Shown here piece by piece: positions 1 through 11,414 of a stretch of 64,000 nucleotides of DNA. Source of the stretch: Alnus glutinosa. Its lineage: Eukaryota > Streptophyta > Magnoliopsida > Fagales > Betulaceae. The stretch is taken from contig NC_084893.1 of NCBI RefSeq assembly GCF_958979055.1, positions 28,866,487-28,930,486 on the forward strand, read 5' to 3'. The notes beneath the pieces are model-generated. The model ran no database searches. It saw nothing but the letters and a program-made list of their open reading frames with translations, and had not been told where the DNA came from. A program made the translations under genes and the position numbers. Positions within the stretch are counted from its first letter, which is position 1; each line of letters begins with the position of its first letter.

Positions 1-368
1 TTGTGCAAAAAAATGTTCTCCTCGTTTCTTCTCTTCTTCCAAAAATCTTCAGATCATTCCCACAAACTTCACACAGACGGACCGCTCTGAACATCATTGG
101 TTGACGACGGCGCCTCAGACGCCTACAGTTTCAGCCCACAATTAATCCAGAAGAAAAGTTCAAACTTCATCAAACCCAGATGCAAATCTTGCCAAAGAAA
201 CGCATACACAGATCAAAACTCAAACATGCTTAAAACCCAGATGTCTTATACACCTCTATGTACATATAACCGGAAAGGTACCTTGGATCGTTTGGCGTTG
301 GGGGAAGGAGGAGCAGGTGACGAGAGGCCGCGTTTGGAAGAGGAGGAGCTGCGCCTGGTTTCAACCAT
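1..368 (-). CDS. 5' end of AAA-ATPase/FHA-like protein gene (partial, left edge)
   Basis: Read on the minus strand, an ATG at 368 opens 29 codons beginning MVETRRSSSSSKRGLSSPA and ending NAKRSK. They stop exactly at an AAG|GTACC splice donor (coding exon 282-368). A second exon probably starts at 122, after the acceptor ACTGTAG, with ASEAPSSTNDVQS; its donor near 83 is weak. From memory, this basic, Ser-rich start followed by a KRSK patch is characteristic of the large plant P-loop AAA ATPases with an FHA domain (Arabidopsis At1g02890/At4g02480 group). Neither the FHA nor the AAA domain lies in the window, so the family call rests on the N-terminus only. The initiator context ACCATGG is good. 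The KRSK stretch could act in nuclear localisation (inference). Confidence 0.55.
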
Positions 369-1038
369 GGTGTTGGTCTCCGATCCAAAAACAAATTCCG
401 AGGCTGCACTTTGGACATCCATGGTTGGGAATAAAAAAGAATAAAAAATTGATAAAGAATATAGAATAAAAAAGTAAAAAAAATAATATTTAATTTATAT
501 ATAAAAAAAAATTAAAGAAAAATTATTGTATATTATTTTTTTATAAAAAAATAAAAAATAATTTTATTCTTTATATTTAAAGAAAATAGTTAAGATACTG
601 CTCCGAATGCTCAAACAAAGAAAGCTCTAATGCTTTGGTAATAACACCATCAGTCATTGACACAGAGAAGGCTGAATAGGGAGTGCCTTTACTTGGAGCA
701 AATTTGAATGTGATTTTTTTTAAATATATATATATATATTTTGATGTGACATAAAGTAAAATTTGTTTTTATATTTTAAATGTGTTTTGCATTTAAATTA
801 TTTGTTAATATTTTTATTTTCAAAATATAAAACAAAAATGTTTAAAAACAGAGCTTATATTTGTAATTTGTATCCAACGTTGCAAGTTAGGTAGCACTGG
901 ATAGTTGTTTTGTACGACGCTGGGGAGATAATTTGCTGCACACTCCTCTCTTTTCTTTTCTTTTTTTCATTTCTCTCTCTCAAAAAAAAAAAAAAAAAAA
1001 AAAAAAAACACTCAAACCTTTTTATTATTATTATTATT
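369..1038. other. AT-rich intergenic DNA; upstream region of left-edge gene
   Basis: No gene. The stretch is very AT-rich, with long A and T runs around 440-560. The segment at about 715-845 (repeated TTTAAATTATTTGTTAATATTTT-like text) resembles one near 40.73-40.90 kb and looks like an old interspersed repeat. A long A tract at about 981-1008 and a (TTA)n run at 1020-1043 lie just before the LTR element, which landed in this simple repeat. Bases just upstream of 368 on the minus strand should hold the promoter of the left-edge gene, but no clear TATA box was recognised. Confidence 0.5.
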
Positions 1039-1043
1039 ATTAT

Positions 1044-1685
1044 TGATGCAGAAGGGTCCGAGTCTGATGACGCTGAGTTGTCAGATTGCACAATAAAGGC
1101 GCTGAATTACTTGGAGCAGGCGGATCAGTGCAAAATTGGCAAGAAATCGTAATCTGACCTAATTGGGGCAATTTCCGAGTGCGCCGCAGTAATTTGGCCA
1201 TAACTTTGGCTACGTGTATCCGTTTCGCGCATATGACCCCAATTCGGAAAGCTCTCTTCGGCGCGCACGTCGTGGCCACCAGCTTCGCTCGGTGCGCCTC
1301 GTTTCGAGCCCCAAAATCCGCTGTTTTCCTTGTCAAAATCCTAATTTTAGATATTTTTTGCTATTTATGGTAACTTTTCCTTTATTGTTTAGGAGGTGAT
1401 TCTGAGCCCGATTTGGGCCAGATTTTCGACAGAATAATTATTTTATTATGTATTTCGTTTTATTATGGTTTTCGGGATTTTGCTATTTTTGGCAAAAATT
1501 CTCCTAAACCTAATTTTCAGCTATTTAAGCCCGGCTTGTGGGCGTTTTTTTTGACAGCTTATTGTTATTGATCAATTATCAAAATTCAGAGTTTTCTCTC
1601 TGTTTTGGGTGAATTTTCGTGTTTCTTCCTTGCAAAGTACTTATTGGTTAGCCTACAGAATAATCACTATTCTGTTCCGGCGTCA
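1044..1685 (+). repeat. 5' LTR of the Gypsy element
   Basis: A direct repeat of 6021-6663 at about 99% identity, with TG...CA termini. It carries a TTTAAGCCCGGC-type region near 1523-1536 that may serve as core promoter (inference). It ends two bases before the tRNA-Met primer-binding site. Confidence 0.93.
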
Positions 1686-1737
1686 ATTGGTATCAGAGCT
1701 TCAGCACCTTCCTGAGACGTGGTCTTCATCAGTTCCG

Positions 1738-2700
1738 ATGGCTGGTGGTCGTGGTCGTGGTGGTCGTCGTGGGCAGGTTCCGAATGAGGAAGCTCCGCAC
1801 CGTGATCGTAGCGTTCAGGACGTGATGATTGAAGATTTGCAGAGGCAAGTTGCAGAATTAACCCAGCGCCTTGCGGTGCAGGAATTCGGCAATCGTGAGA
1901 TGGAGAACTCCGATTCCGATTCCGATTCCACCTCCGACAACCCGTATCACAATCCCGTTCCAAACCGGGACCACCGTGGTCGGGAACGTCATCATGGAGC
2001 CCTCGGTTTCAAGGTAGACCTGCCCGAGTTTTCTGGCACGTTACAAGCCGAAGGTTTCGTCGATTGGTTGAATGAGATAGAGTGGATTTTTGAGTATAAG
2101 GAAGTCCCTGATCGCGACAAAGTGAAACTGGTCGCCATCAAATTAAAGGGTCGAGCATCTGCGTGGTGGGAGCAGTTGAAGCGGTCCAGAGAGAGGCAAG
2201 GCAAAGCCAAGATCACCGATTGGGAGAAGATGAAGATCAAGATGAAGAGTCACTTCCTCCCGTTCGGCTACACTCAAACCCTGTTTCAGCGACTTCACTC
2301 GTTGAGGCAAGGCATGAGATCGGTGGATGATTACACCGAGGAGTTCTATCAGCTGATCGCGCGGAATGATTTATCTAAGACAGAAGAGTAGATGGTGGCG
2401 CGGTATTTGGGAGGATTGCGACAGCCCCTACAAGATGCCCTCAGCCTACACTCGCTGTGGACTGTTTCAGAGGCCTATCAGCGTGCACTTGTTGCAGAGA
2501 AGCAGCAGAACAAGCGGCCTGTGGTTAGAAGCGAACAAAGCAACCGTCCGGTTCGGCCCCAAGAATTCCGTCCTGTCCAGCCACCAACACAGGGTAATGG
2601 TAATACTAACCCTAATGTTAAATGTTATCGATGTGGGGAACAGGGGCATAGGGCAAGTGAATGCAGGAAACCTGCCAGCCAGAAGGGCAAAAACCTCCTG
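1738..2700 (+). mobile_element. gag region of the Gypsy element
   Basis: The probable start is the ATG at 1738 (MAGGRGRGGRRGQ). A capsid-like gag segment follows (GFKVDLPEFSGTLQAEGFVDW, then a Trp-rich WWEQLKR stretch), typical of retrotransposon gag proteins. A CCHC zinc knuckle (C-x2-C-x4-H-x4-C, CYRCGEQGHRASEC) lies at 2623-2664. Gag packages element RNA. Boundaries are approximate; this part of the fossil is described only as a region. Confidence 0.85.
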
Positions 2701-2859
2701 CTTGAGGAAGACATGGTAGATTACACGTATGAGGAGACTGGAGATCCAGTGTATGACGAAGATGGGGATGAAGAGGTGCTGTATGGAGACGGCCAAGAGA
2801 CTCTCGTCATTCGTAAGAGTCTGCTGACTCCCAAGGGGGACTCTGGAGATGATTGGTTG

Positions 2860-5800
2860 AGAACCAATATTTTCCATACCACTTGCACGATGGCCGACAA
2901 GGTATGTAAGATGATCATTGATAGTGGCAGTTGCGAGAACGTAGTGTCTGATGAGGCTGTCCAGAAATTGCAATTGAAGACCGAACATCATCCTAAGCCA
3001 TACAAGCTGTCGTGGCTCAGCAAAGGAAGTGAGGTAAAAGTAGATAGACGATGCCTAGTATCTTTTTCTGTAGGCAAGAAGTATTTTGACAATGCTTGGT
3101 GTGATGTAGTAGCTATGGACGCTTGTCATATACTATTAGGCAGGCCTTGGCAGTACGATCGCAGTGTGGTACATGATGGCAGGAAGAATACTTATTCCCT
3201 TAGCATCAAAGGGAAGAAGATTGTGTTAGCACCTCGTCGGGATGGAGCCAATCCTACCCAGGTAGCCGATAATACTAACCTGCTTTCTTTGTCCAGGTTC
3301 TTAGTCGAAGTTGAGCGTGAAGACAGAATTTATGCATTACTGCCTTGTGGGAATAGTGCAGTAGACGAGGCGCCAGAATTGCCGCCAGAAGTGCAGCGGA
3401 TGCTTTCAGAATTTTCTGACCTCATGCCAGAAGATTTTCCCCCCGGACTACCACCGATGCGAGACATCCAGCATCAGATTGACCTGATTCCTGGGTCGAT
3501 TTTGCCGAATAGGCCAGCCTATCGCCTCAGTCCCAAGGAAGCGGAAGAGTTGCAACGACAAGTGGTGGAGTTGCTGGAGCGAGGCTACATCCGTGAGAGT
3601 ATGAGTCCATGTGCCGTTCCTGCCCTGTTGGTACCAAAGAAAGATGGTTCATGGCGCATGTGCGTTGATAGCAGAGCCATCAACCGGATCACCGTAAAAT
3701 ACCGGTTCCCAATTCCTCGCTTGGATGATATGTTGGATCAGTTAGCCGGTTCTCGGGTCTTCTCCAAAATTGATCTTAAAAGCGGCTACCACCAGATCAG
3801 AATAAGGCCTGGAGATGAGTGGAAGACGGCGTTCAAAACGCAACATGGGCTGTACGAGTGGTTGGTGATGCCTTTTGGGTTGTCCAATGCACCCAGTACC
3901 TTTATGAGGTTCATGCATCAGGTTCTGCGGCCTTTTATGGGGAAATTCGTCGTGGTGTACTTCGACGATATCCTTATCTATAGTCCGACCTGGACGTCAC
4001 ATTTTGAGCACCTCCGTGCTGTTTTCAGTACGTTGAGAACGAAGCGCCTCTTCGTTAATCAGAAGAAGTGTTCGTTCTTCACTACATCGGTAACCTTTCT
4101 TGGTTTTGTTGTATCTACTGATGGTGTCCATGCAGATCAGTCCAAGATAGATGCCGTTTTGGAGTGGCCCCAGCCAAAGACCTTACATGACGTGAGGAGT
4201 TTCCATGGGTTGGCGTCCTTCTACCGCCGATTCATCAGGAATTTCAGCACCCTGATTGCTCCCATCACAGAGTGCCTCAAGGGTCGTGAGTTCCAGTGGT
4301 CTGAAGAGGCAGAGATCAGTTTCCAACTGGTCAAGCAGAAGATGACCGAGGCACCAGTTTTGACACTCCCTGACTTTGAGAAGGTGTTCGAAGTAAACTG
4401 CGACGCATCTGGAGTTGGCATTGGAGGCGTTCTCAGTCAGGAGGGGCGTCTCATAGCTTTTTTCAGTGAGAAGCTATCGGGATCAAAGAAGAATTACTCC
4501 ACCTACGACCTGGAGTTTTATGCCATCGTCCAGTCTTTGAAGCATTGGCGACACTATCTGGTACACAAAGAGTTTATCCTCATTACCGATCATGAGGCCC
4601 TGAAGTACATCAATGGGCAACACAAGCTAAGTAGACGGCACGCCAAGTGGGTGGCATACTTACAGGAATTCACCTTTGCACTAAGGCACCAAGCAGGAAG
4701 TCTAAACCGTGTCGCAGATGCACTGAGTCGTTGTACGATGCTCCTTACCACCATGAGCACTAGGGTCGCAGGGTTTGAAGCTTTCACTGACATGTATGCA
4801 GCAGACCCTTCCTTTGGGAAGATCATTCAGGAGGTAGCAGATGGTCACCGTTCTGATTTCATTTTGCATAATGGTTATCTGTTTTGTGGGTTACAATTGT
4901 GCATTCCAGATTGTTCACTAAGGCAACAGATTATTAGTGAACTTCATAACGAGGGCCACTTCGGGCGAGACAAGACGTTGGCTCTTATCTCCTCTGACTA
5001 CTATTGGCCCAAGTTGACCAGTGACGTGGCTCACTTTGTGGAGCGTTGTTATGTGTGTCAGAAGTCCAAGGGTGTCCTCACCAATGCAGGCTTGTACACC
5101 CCATTACCGGTTTCTGACGCTCCGTGGCTCGATGTCAGCATGGACTTTGTGTTGGGCTTACCCCGTACCCAACGGGCCTGTGATTCTATTTTGGTTGTGG
5201 TTGATAGGTTTTCCAAGATGGCCCATTTCATAGCTTGCAGGAAGACCATGGATGCTGTTCGGATCGCCCATCTCTACTTTAGGGAGATTGTGCGTCTTCA
5301 TGGTGTCCCTCGATCCATCACTTCAGATCGGGATACCAAATTTATTAGTAGTTTTTGGAGGAGCTTATGGGGAAAACTGGGGACAAAGTTGAACTTCAGT
5401 AGTGCCTACCACCCCCAGACAGATGGCCAGACAGAAGTGGTGAACCGGAGTTTGGGTAACCTCTTGCGGTGTCTGGCAGGGACTAAGCCAAAGCAGTGGG
5501 ATTTGGCCCTACCTCAGGCAGAGTTTGCCTACAACAGGTCGAAGAGCAGGACCACAGGGATGAGCCCATTCGAGATTGTCTATGGTCAGAATCCATCCGG
5601 AGTATTGGACTTGGCTCCTGTTCCATGTGTCGGTCGCTTGAATCCTAAGGCAGATGAGCTGGCCGACCATCTTCGGGGCATCCATGAGCAGGTAAAACTG
5701 GCCATTCAGGAGAGCAATGACAAGTACAAGGCTCGAGCGGACCGCCATCGTCGTCAGGTACTTTTTGATGTTGGTGATTTTGTTTGGGCAGTGTTAACTC

Positions 5801-6126
5801 GTGATCGGTTCCCTGTTGGCGAGTATAATAAGCTTAAGGAGCGGAAGATCGGGCCCTGTGAAATATTGCAGAAGATCAATGACAACGCCTACAGGTTGCG
5901 TCTCCCCAGTCATTTGAAGACCTCTGATGTCTTTAATGTGAAGCACTTAAGTCCTTATTTTGCGGATTCTGATGATATTGCTGTGAACTCGAGGACGAGT
6001 TCTTTCCAACCCGGGGTGACTGATGCAGGAGGGTCCGAGTCTGATGACGCTGAGTTGTCAGATTGCACAATAAAGGCGCTGAATTACTTGGAGCAGGCGG
6101 ATCAGCGCAAAATTGGCAAGAAATAG
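2860..6126 (+). mobile_element. pol region of the Gypsy element (PR-RT-RH-INT)
   Basis: The protease motif IDSG is at 2917-2928. The reverse transcriptase fingers and palm begin near 3.48 kb, with the catalytic YFDD box at 3958-3969. RNase H follows (about 4.38-4.73 kb, starting NCDASGVGIGG). The integrase has an HHCC zinc-binding module (H-x3-H ... C-x2-C, about 4.94-5.07 kb) and DDE-core stretches in DVSMDF, SDRDTKF and TDGQTEVVNRS. The C-terminal tail (FNVKHLSPYF, then NSRTSSFQPG) continues into the right LTR and ends at 6126. A tail partly encoded by the LTR is the main reason for suggesting the CRM clade. Confidence 0.9.
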
Positions 6127-6663
6127 TAATCTGACTTAATTGGGGCAATTTCCGAGTGCGCCGCAGTAATTTGGCCATAACTTTGGCTACGTGTATCCGT
6201 TTCGCGCATATGACCCCAATTCGGAAAGCTCTCTTCGGCGCGCACGTCGTGGCCACCCAGTTTCGCTTGGTACGCCTCGTTTCGAGCCCCAAAATCCGCT
6301 GTTTTCCTTGTCAAAATCCTAATTTTAGATATTTTTTGCTATTTATGGTAACTTTTCCTTTATTGTTTAGGAGGTGATTCTGAGCCCGATTTGGGCCAGA
6401 TTTTCGACAGAATAATTATTTTATTATGTATTTCGTTTTATTATGGTTTTCGGGATTTTGCTATTTTTGGCAAAAATTCTCCTAAACCTAATTTTCAGCT
6501 ATTTAAGCCCGGCTTGTGGGCGTTTTTTTTGACAGCTTATTGTTATTGATCAATTATCAAAATTCAGAGTTTTCTCTCTGTTTTGGGTGAATTTTCGTGT
6601 TTCTTCCTTGCAAAGTACTTATTGGTTAGCCTACAGAATAATCACTATTCTGTTCCGGCGTCA
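6021..6663 (+). repeat. 3' LTR of the Gypsy element
   Basis: Partner of 1044-1685 and one base longer. The end of the pol reading frame lies inside it (to 6126). It is followed directly by the ATTAT target duplication at 6664-6668. No strong polypurine tract precedes it; the nearest candidate is the short CGGGGTGAC immediately upstream. Confidence 0.93.
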
Positions 6664-6668
6664 ATTAT

Positions 6669-7104
6669 TATTACCAAACAACTTTATTCATTTTTCTCAT
6701 AAAAATTTCAAATAACCTTTCACCTTTCCCAAGTTGGGCACCATGTTCTCCCACCTTTCATCCAAAACAGCAAATACAATTCCATCTATCACAAGCTCGA
6801 GTGTAATACCATACTCAAAACATAACAACAACTAATCAAATAGACCAAGAATTGACTAACAATAATATACTAGACCTGAGGCACAAGATATTTTTGAGTT
6901 ACCCTAATAGAGAAATAACTTTCTTCGACAAACTCAAGCTCTGACCTCTCTTCTTTCATTCCCTGTTCGAATTTCATGAAATTTGTACAAGAAATTTCAG
7001 AGAATCCCATTACAATTATGAAGTTTTGGCCGGCCTTGTATGAAATACAATTTGCTACATTATTTTTATTAATGGTTGCAGCATTGAACATTTTATATAT
7101 AAAT
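6669..7104. other. AT-rich intergenic spacer
   Basis: No gene is supported between the Gypsy element and the LINE. The stretch is A/T-rich with short chance reading frames only. Confidence 0.5.
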
Positions 7105-8487
7105 AGTGCCAAATTGTTGGACAATAATTTTTATTCTTCCCAATAAGATAATCTGGCTATTGGAGCAGAAATTCAATAGATTTTTGTAGAATGAAAATGA
7201 AGAGAAGGCTCGAGCTAAAGTCGCTTGGGAGAGTATTTGTGTGCCTAAAAAGGAGGGTGGTCTTGGGATTAAAAGGTTGGCTGTTTGGAACATTGTTTCC
7301 ATGCTCAACCACATTTGGAATCTCTTCTCTCGGGCTGGCTCACTTTTGGTAGCTTAGATTCATCATAATAGATTGAAAGGACGAAGTTTCTGGGAGGTGT
7401 CCATTCCCCATAACTGCCCTTGGAGCTGAAAAAAGCTCTTGAATATTCGGAATGTTGCTAAACAGTTCATCAAGTTCAAGGTTGGAGACGGTAGTAGCAT
7501 ATTCTTATGGCATTTCATTTGGCATCTAGCGGGTTGCTTGATAGACACTTATGTGCCCAAAGTAGTATATGATGTAGGTCCCTCCATCGGTCCTAAGCTC
7601 TCTTCTATTATTAGAAGGGGTGATTGGTTTTGGCCCCATGCCAGACAAGAGGCCCTTGTAGAGATCCAAAGTAGGTTGCCTAATATTGAGCTTGGAAAGG
7701 CTGATCAACCGGTTTGGGATTCTAAAAGTGGTGTGTTCTCAAGTTCTGATACTTGGGAAAAGCTTAGGGATAAGAAACAGGTGGTGGAATGGCATGATGT
7801 TGTCTTGTTTTCTAAAGTTATCCCTAGACATGCATTCTTTCTTTGGCTTGCATTCAAGGATGCTATTGTTACTAGGGAGCATAATGTGTATACAGGGCTA
7901 TAGTGGAGACAGTTTGTGTATCTTCTGTTGTGCAAGTCAGGAGTATAGAGACCATTTGTTCTTTGAGTGTAGCTTGAGCATGAGAATTTGGCGGTCTCTG
8001 ATGTCTAATTGTGGGATGACTAGTTCCCCGTTGAATTGGAATTCAATTGTTCATTGGAGTTTGCAAAATATGAAATGGAAGAACTTGCAAGCTACCGTTA
8101 GAAAACTATGTTTTGCTCCAGCAACTTACAACTTGTGGTTACATCAGAATGCTTTGCTCCATGGCGGGCACCCCAAGTCTGAAGAAGGAATTTTATCCAA
8201 TATTAAATGGGAAGTTAAAGCGAGATTGTTAGCCAAGTTTCCTCCTAAGTAGTTGTCTGATTATGGAAGGGTTATGTTCTGTGATTCTAGCTTTGGGTTG
8301 CTAGGTTGGCTAGTTGTTTCTTTTTCTGGGGCATTGCCTCTGATTTGTAGTGTATTTTTAGGTTGTAGTTATGGTTCATGTTGGAATTGTGATTCTAGTA
8401 TTTACCGGAGAGTTGTACCGATTGTGTTTGGTCAATGAAGATTTAATTCATAAAAAAATAAAAAAAATAAAAACAGTGCCAAATTGT
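7105..8487 (+). mobile_element. 5'-truncated L1-type LINE with 13-bp target duplications
   Basis: The body is 7118-8474, between identical direct repeats AGTGCCAAATTGT (7105-7117 and 8475-8487). It keeps only the C-terminal end of ORF2. The reverse-transcriptase tail (about 7158-7300, reading AKVAWESICVPKKEGGLG) is followed by the plant LINE zinc-binding region (zf-RVT) at about 7439-8250, with WKLRDKK, FLWLAFKDAI and CIFCCASQEYRDHLFFEC-like stretches. The coding stretch is degraded: there is an in-frame TAG near 7190 and a frame change near 7890, after which the other frame runs to 8252. A 3' UTR of about 220 bp ends in an A-rich tail (8451-8473). Target-primed insertion with 5' truncation explains the structure. 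It cannot move on its own. Confidence 0.92.
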
Positions 8488-9196
8488 CAAAATCCTAGTT
8501 AAGAAAAATTGCTCCACTTAAGAGTAGTGGAGCATTAATCAAAGAGCAAAAGAATATGTAAACTAATTAGAGAAAGAAAGAGAGAGAAGCGGTGGATGGG
8601 CAGATCATTTGCACGTGTTTAGCAGGTAACAAGCCATTGTAGCAGTAGAAATTATTGCTTGGGATTATCATATATTTCATGGTCTGTGTGCAGTATTTTG
8701 GAGCTCTGTTTCTAATCAACAAAACTAGTCTCCCAATACATGATGAAGGCCATAGGTAGGGGTGGACTTCATTGAGTGCGTTCTAACTATTTATCAAGAA
8801 AAAGGAACATTGTGAATGGAGTCTTTTAAAGGTTCAAAGGATCTTCTTATTTATATAATTCCTTCTAGAGATAAAATTCTCTTATTTGTAGCGTTGAAAA
8901 TCGTTAAAGTATTAATTAAGAGATTAAATTTATTAGTTTTTTAATTATCTTATGCTTTTAAGATAAATGATAATTTAACTTGACATCAGACCGCTCTCCA
9001 TTTTAGCTAAACAAATTCTTCCATCCTTTTTTTTTTTTTTTTGTAAACTACCTACTTTTTCAAAACACCAACATCGACTCTCTATTTTAACTATCCACTT
9101 TCACTATTTCATTTAAATATTATTTCTCAATGGTTTCTTTATTCTTTATCGAGATGAGAGAGAATGTTAGAGATTAAAAAATGTTTTGTTTTTTGA
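8488..9196. other. Intergenic DNA with no recognised gene
   Basis: AT-rich, with a T tract at about 9028-9043. The A/T-rich segment at about 9000-9180 resembles Tourist-like MITE interiors seen elsewhere in the window, but I could not fix its ends. Confidence 0.4.
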
Positions 9197-9348
9197 GTAA
9201 TGTTACACACACTCCCACTTCTCCACACCCTTAAGTGGCTTTTAAAACCACCATTGGCTTTGATATGGATCTTTATTGAATTTTAATCCAATGGTGATTT
9301 TAAAAGCCACTTAAGAATGTGGAGAAATGAAAGTGTGTGTATCATTAC
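9197..9348. mobile_element. Foldback MITE, about 152 bp
   Basis: Inverted arms of about 60 bp. The left arm reads GTAATGTTACACACACTCCC onward to CACCATTGG; the right arm, reverse-complemented, reads GTAATGATACACACACTTTC onward to CACCATTGG. The arms are separated by a short spacer (about 9258-9285) and there is no coding capacity. No clear target duplication was found because both flanks are T-rich, so the superfamily is not assigned. Confidence 0.8.
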
Positions 9349-10213
9349 TTTTTTTTTTTTTTTTTTTTACATGTAGTGGGTGAACAGTACGTACCAGCAA
9401 GCAGCTCATCAAATGATTCTTTAAATTATTGAGCCAGATGCAATTCCTATTCCTCCCATTTTAGCATCCTGGCTATCCAAAATAACGTTTAGCTATCCGG
9501 ATGTAAATGCTCTAACTCCACACATTATCTCATAGAGTTTGAACCTAGACGTTATTAATGAAATGAAATCGTGATTCTCCACCGTTTTCTATCGGCTTAA
9601 ACACTTATAAGACCCCATGAAAAGACTATAGAAAATGAAAGGTCCATGATTGTGTGACCCCCATAACAAGTCTACACACAGGGAGAATCACTTAATCTGC
9701 ACAATTGTCTCTGTTTTAAACATGGGAGCTTTGGCACCATCATTGTTGCCTCCAAGGCAGGGCATCGTGGGTGTGACCACTGAGCAATGCCACCAGACCA
9801 CTCACCGAGCTCAAGGGTTAAAGCTGCTATTACCCAAATGTTAAACGACAAAGACACTTTATTTTACTAAAATAACAGCAACTTTTCCTATTATAATGTA
9901 GTTTTAAATCTTTATTACCCTTTCAAAGCTCTTTGGGACAGAACACCTCCAAATAATTTTTGTCAGAACTCGGACCAATTGCCTCTTCGATTCGTGGGTA
10001 CGAGGTAGGTTTTGATGTTTCATTAGATTAAAGTTTCGTACATATATTTTTTTATTCTTCAAATATATATATACCCATTTCTAACTATAATGCAATTTGT
10101 AATATTTTTCTAAATTTGTAATTGCAGTAATGTTTCTCCAAACTACAATTAATGTTGCAATTTATTTATTTTGTACAAAAAATAAATGACAAAATACCCG
10201 TGATAAAAAAAAT

Positions 10214-10251
<38 letters not shown>

Positions 10252-10600
10252 GGTGGGGTGTGTGTCTTCAAAGTAAAATAATTCAAAACTCATTTGTCAT
10301 ATCACTATTTTGTTTTGACTGGAATCCCCTTTAATTGTTCAACTTATAATTTTCATGGTTTCACATTTGTAAAAGTCTCACCAGGAATTACTATGCAACC
10401 TAATTTTACTATTCCAACAACTGGGATTAAACAAGGAAATTAAGGAGCCAATCTTTTGAAAGATGGCAGAAAGGAGGTATCATTTTTTGTATTTTTTGGG
10501 CTACATAAAATATTGGTTTACAAAGAATGGATATTAATTTAAATAATTAAATTTTTATTTTATTTTTTAAAAAGTGTTTAAAATAAATAATAATTTTAAC
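9349..10600. other. Intergenic DNA, no gene seen
   Basis: Contains T tracts at about 9351-9368 and 10217-10250, the latter in front of GGGTGGGGTG. Short reading frames here are not supported by codon structure or homology. Confidence 0.45.
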
Positions 10601-10621
10601 AACGTGATAAAGTCGCATGGG

Positions 10622-11012
10622 CCAATCACGTGCTTCCCCCTTACATAAAATGTTAACGTCTGAAAGTAAAAGTGGTAATTAGGTATAAAGAAATTGAAAT
10701 TTAAAGGCTTGACTTTTGACTCCTCCACAGTTTGAGCATCATTTTCACATTCTAGTTTTCTTTTACTTTTTTTTATTTACTTTTTGCATATTTGTTGCAG
10801 TTGAAACTTGAAAATGACATTTTACAAGAACAGGACTACAGGAGAAGATAAAAATAGAAATAAAAATAAAAGCAATCCAGGTCAGACCGACCACGTGCCA
10901 GATGCCAAATCGACGGTCCATATCATCCAGCTCTCACCCGATCGGACAGTTTCAAATCCGTCCGTGCAAACACTAACTTATCGGCAAGCAACGGTCCAGA
11001 ACCACCCACGTG
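10622..11012 (+). promoter_or_regulatory. G-box cluster upstream of NF-YB gene
   Basis: Three CACGTG G-box cores lie upstream of the NF-YB start codon: 10627-10632, 10892-10897 and 11007-11012. The last sits in CCCACGTGTCGC, which resembles an ABA-response element. A CCAAT box at 10622-10626 directly abuts the first. G-boxes are bound by bZIP and bHLH factors such as ABFs, PIFs and HY5. A CCAAT box beside a G-box suggests NF-Y feedback on its own gene. The motifs are seen; the regulation is inference. Confidence 0.5.
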
Positions 11013-11067
11013 TCGCTGAGGGTAGACGTTATTAACTCCGATGATCCAACGGACCCAACTCATTCGC

Positions 11068-11081
11068 TCCCAAACTCTCTC

Positions 11082-11115
<34 letters not shown>

Positions 11116-11122
11116 AGTCCCC
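11068..11122 (+). repeat. CT-rich microsatellite in NF-YB leader
   Basis: A (CT)n stretch (CTCTCTCTC with a few C insertions) lies about 300 bp upstream of the NF-YB ATG. Pyrimidine-rich CT repeats are common in plant 5' UTRs and core promoters. No TATA box was recognised nearby. Confidence 0.7.
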
Positions 11123-11414
11123 TCTCTCTGCGTGCCGGCCGATCAGCTCCGAAGCCCTGACTTGCCGGAGATTTCGGTCATTGGTTCTCATTCTTGTAGA
11201 AGAAGAAGAAGATAAAGAGGAACTTGCAAATCCTTTCCTTGAAGAACTTGCGTTCTTCAAATTGCTTAAATATGTGAAAATTTTCAAACACACTGAAAAA
11301 AATCCCAACTAAAAAAGCCTTTCATTTCAGAGCTAAATCAATCGGATCAAAACTTTAAATTTCCACACATTTTCACGAATTCCAGCGAATAAAAAAACTC
11401 AAAATCGTTCTTCA

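Larger units (their letters stand above)
1044..6663 (+). mobile_element. Ty3/Gypsy chromovirus LTR retrotransposon, CRM-like, nearly whole
   Basis: A full-length element with two LTRs (1044-1685 and 6021-6663) that begin TGATGCAG and end GGCGTCA. It is bounded by a perfect 5-bp target duplication, ATTAT, at 1039-1043 and 6664-6668. A primer-binding site complementary to initiator tRNA-Met (TGGTATCAGAGC) starts at 1688, two bases after the left LTR. Coding parts run gag, zinc knuckle, protease, reverse transcriptase, RNase H, integrase; this order defines Ty3/Gypsy. The coding region runs about 100 bp into the right LTR, as described for CRM-type chromoviruses. The LTRs differ at about seven substitutions plus one single-base gap in 642 bp (about 1%), so insertion was recent. 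The copy looks almost whole, with about one coding interruption. The clade call (CRM rather than another chromovirus) is an inference. Confidence 0.93.

Noticed and set aside
855-1152. Opposed short frames over the A tract and LTR edge
   Set aside because: They consist of homopolymer and LTR sequence; no protein signal.
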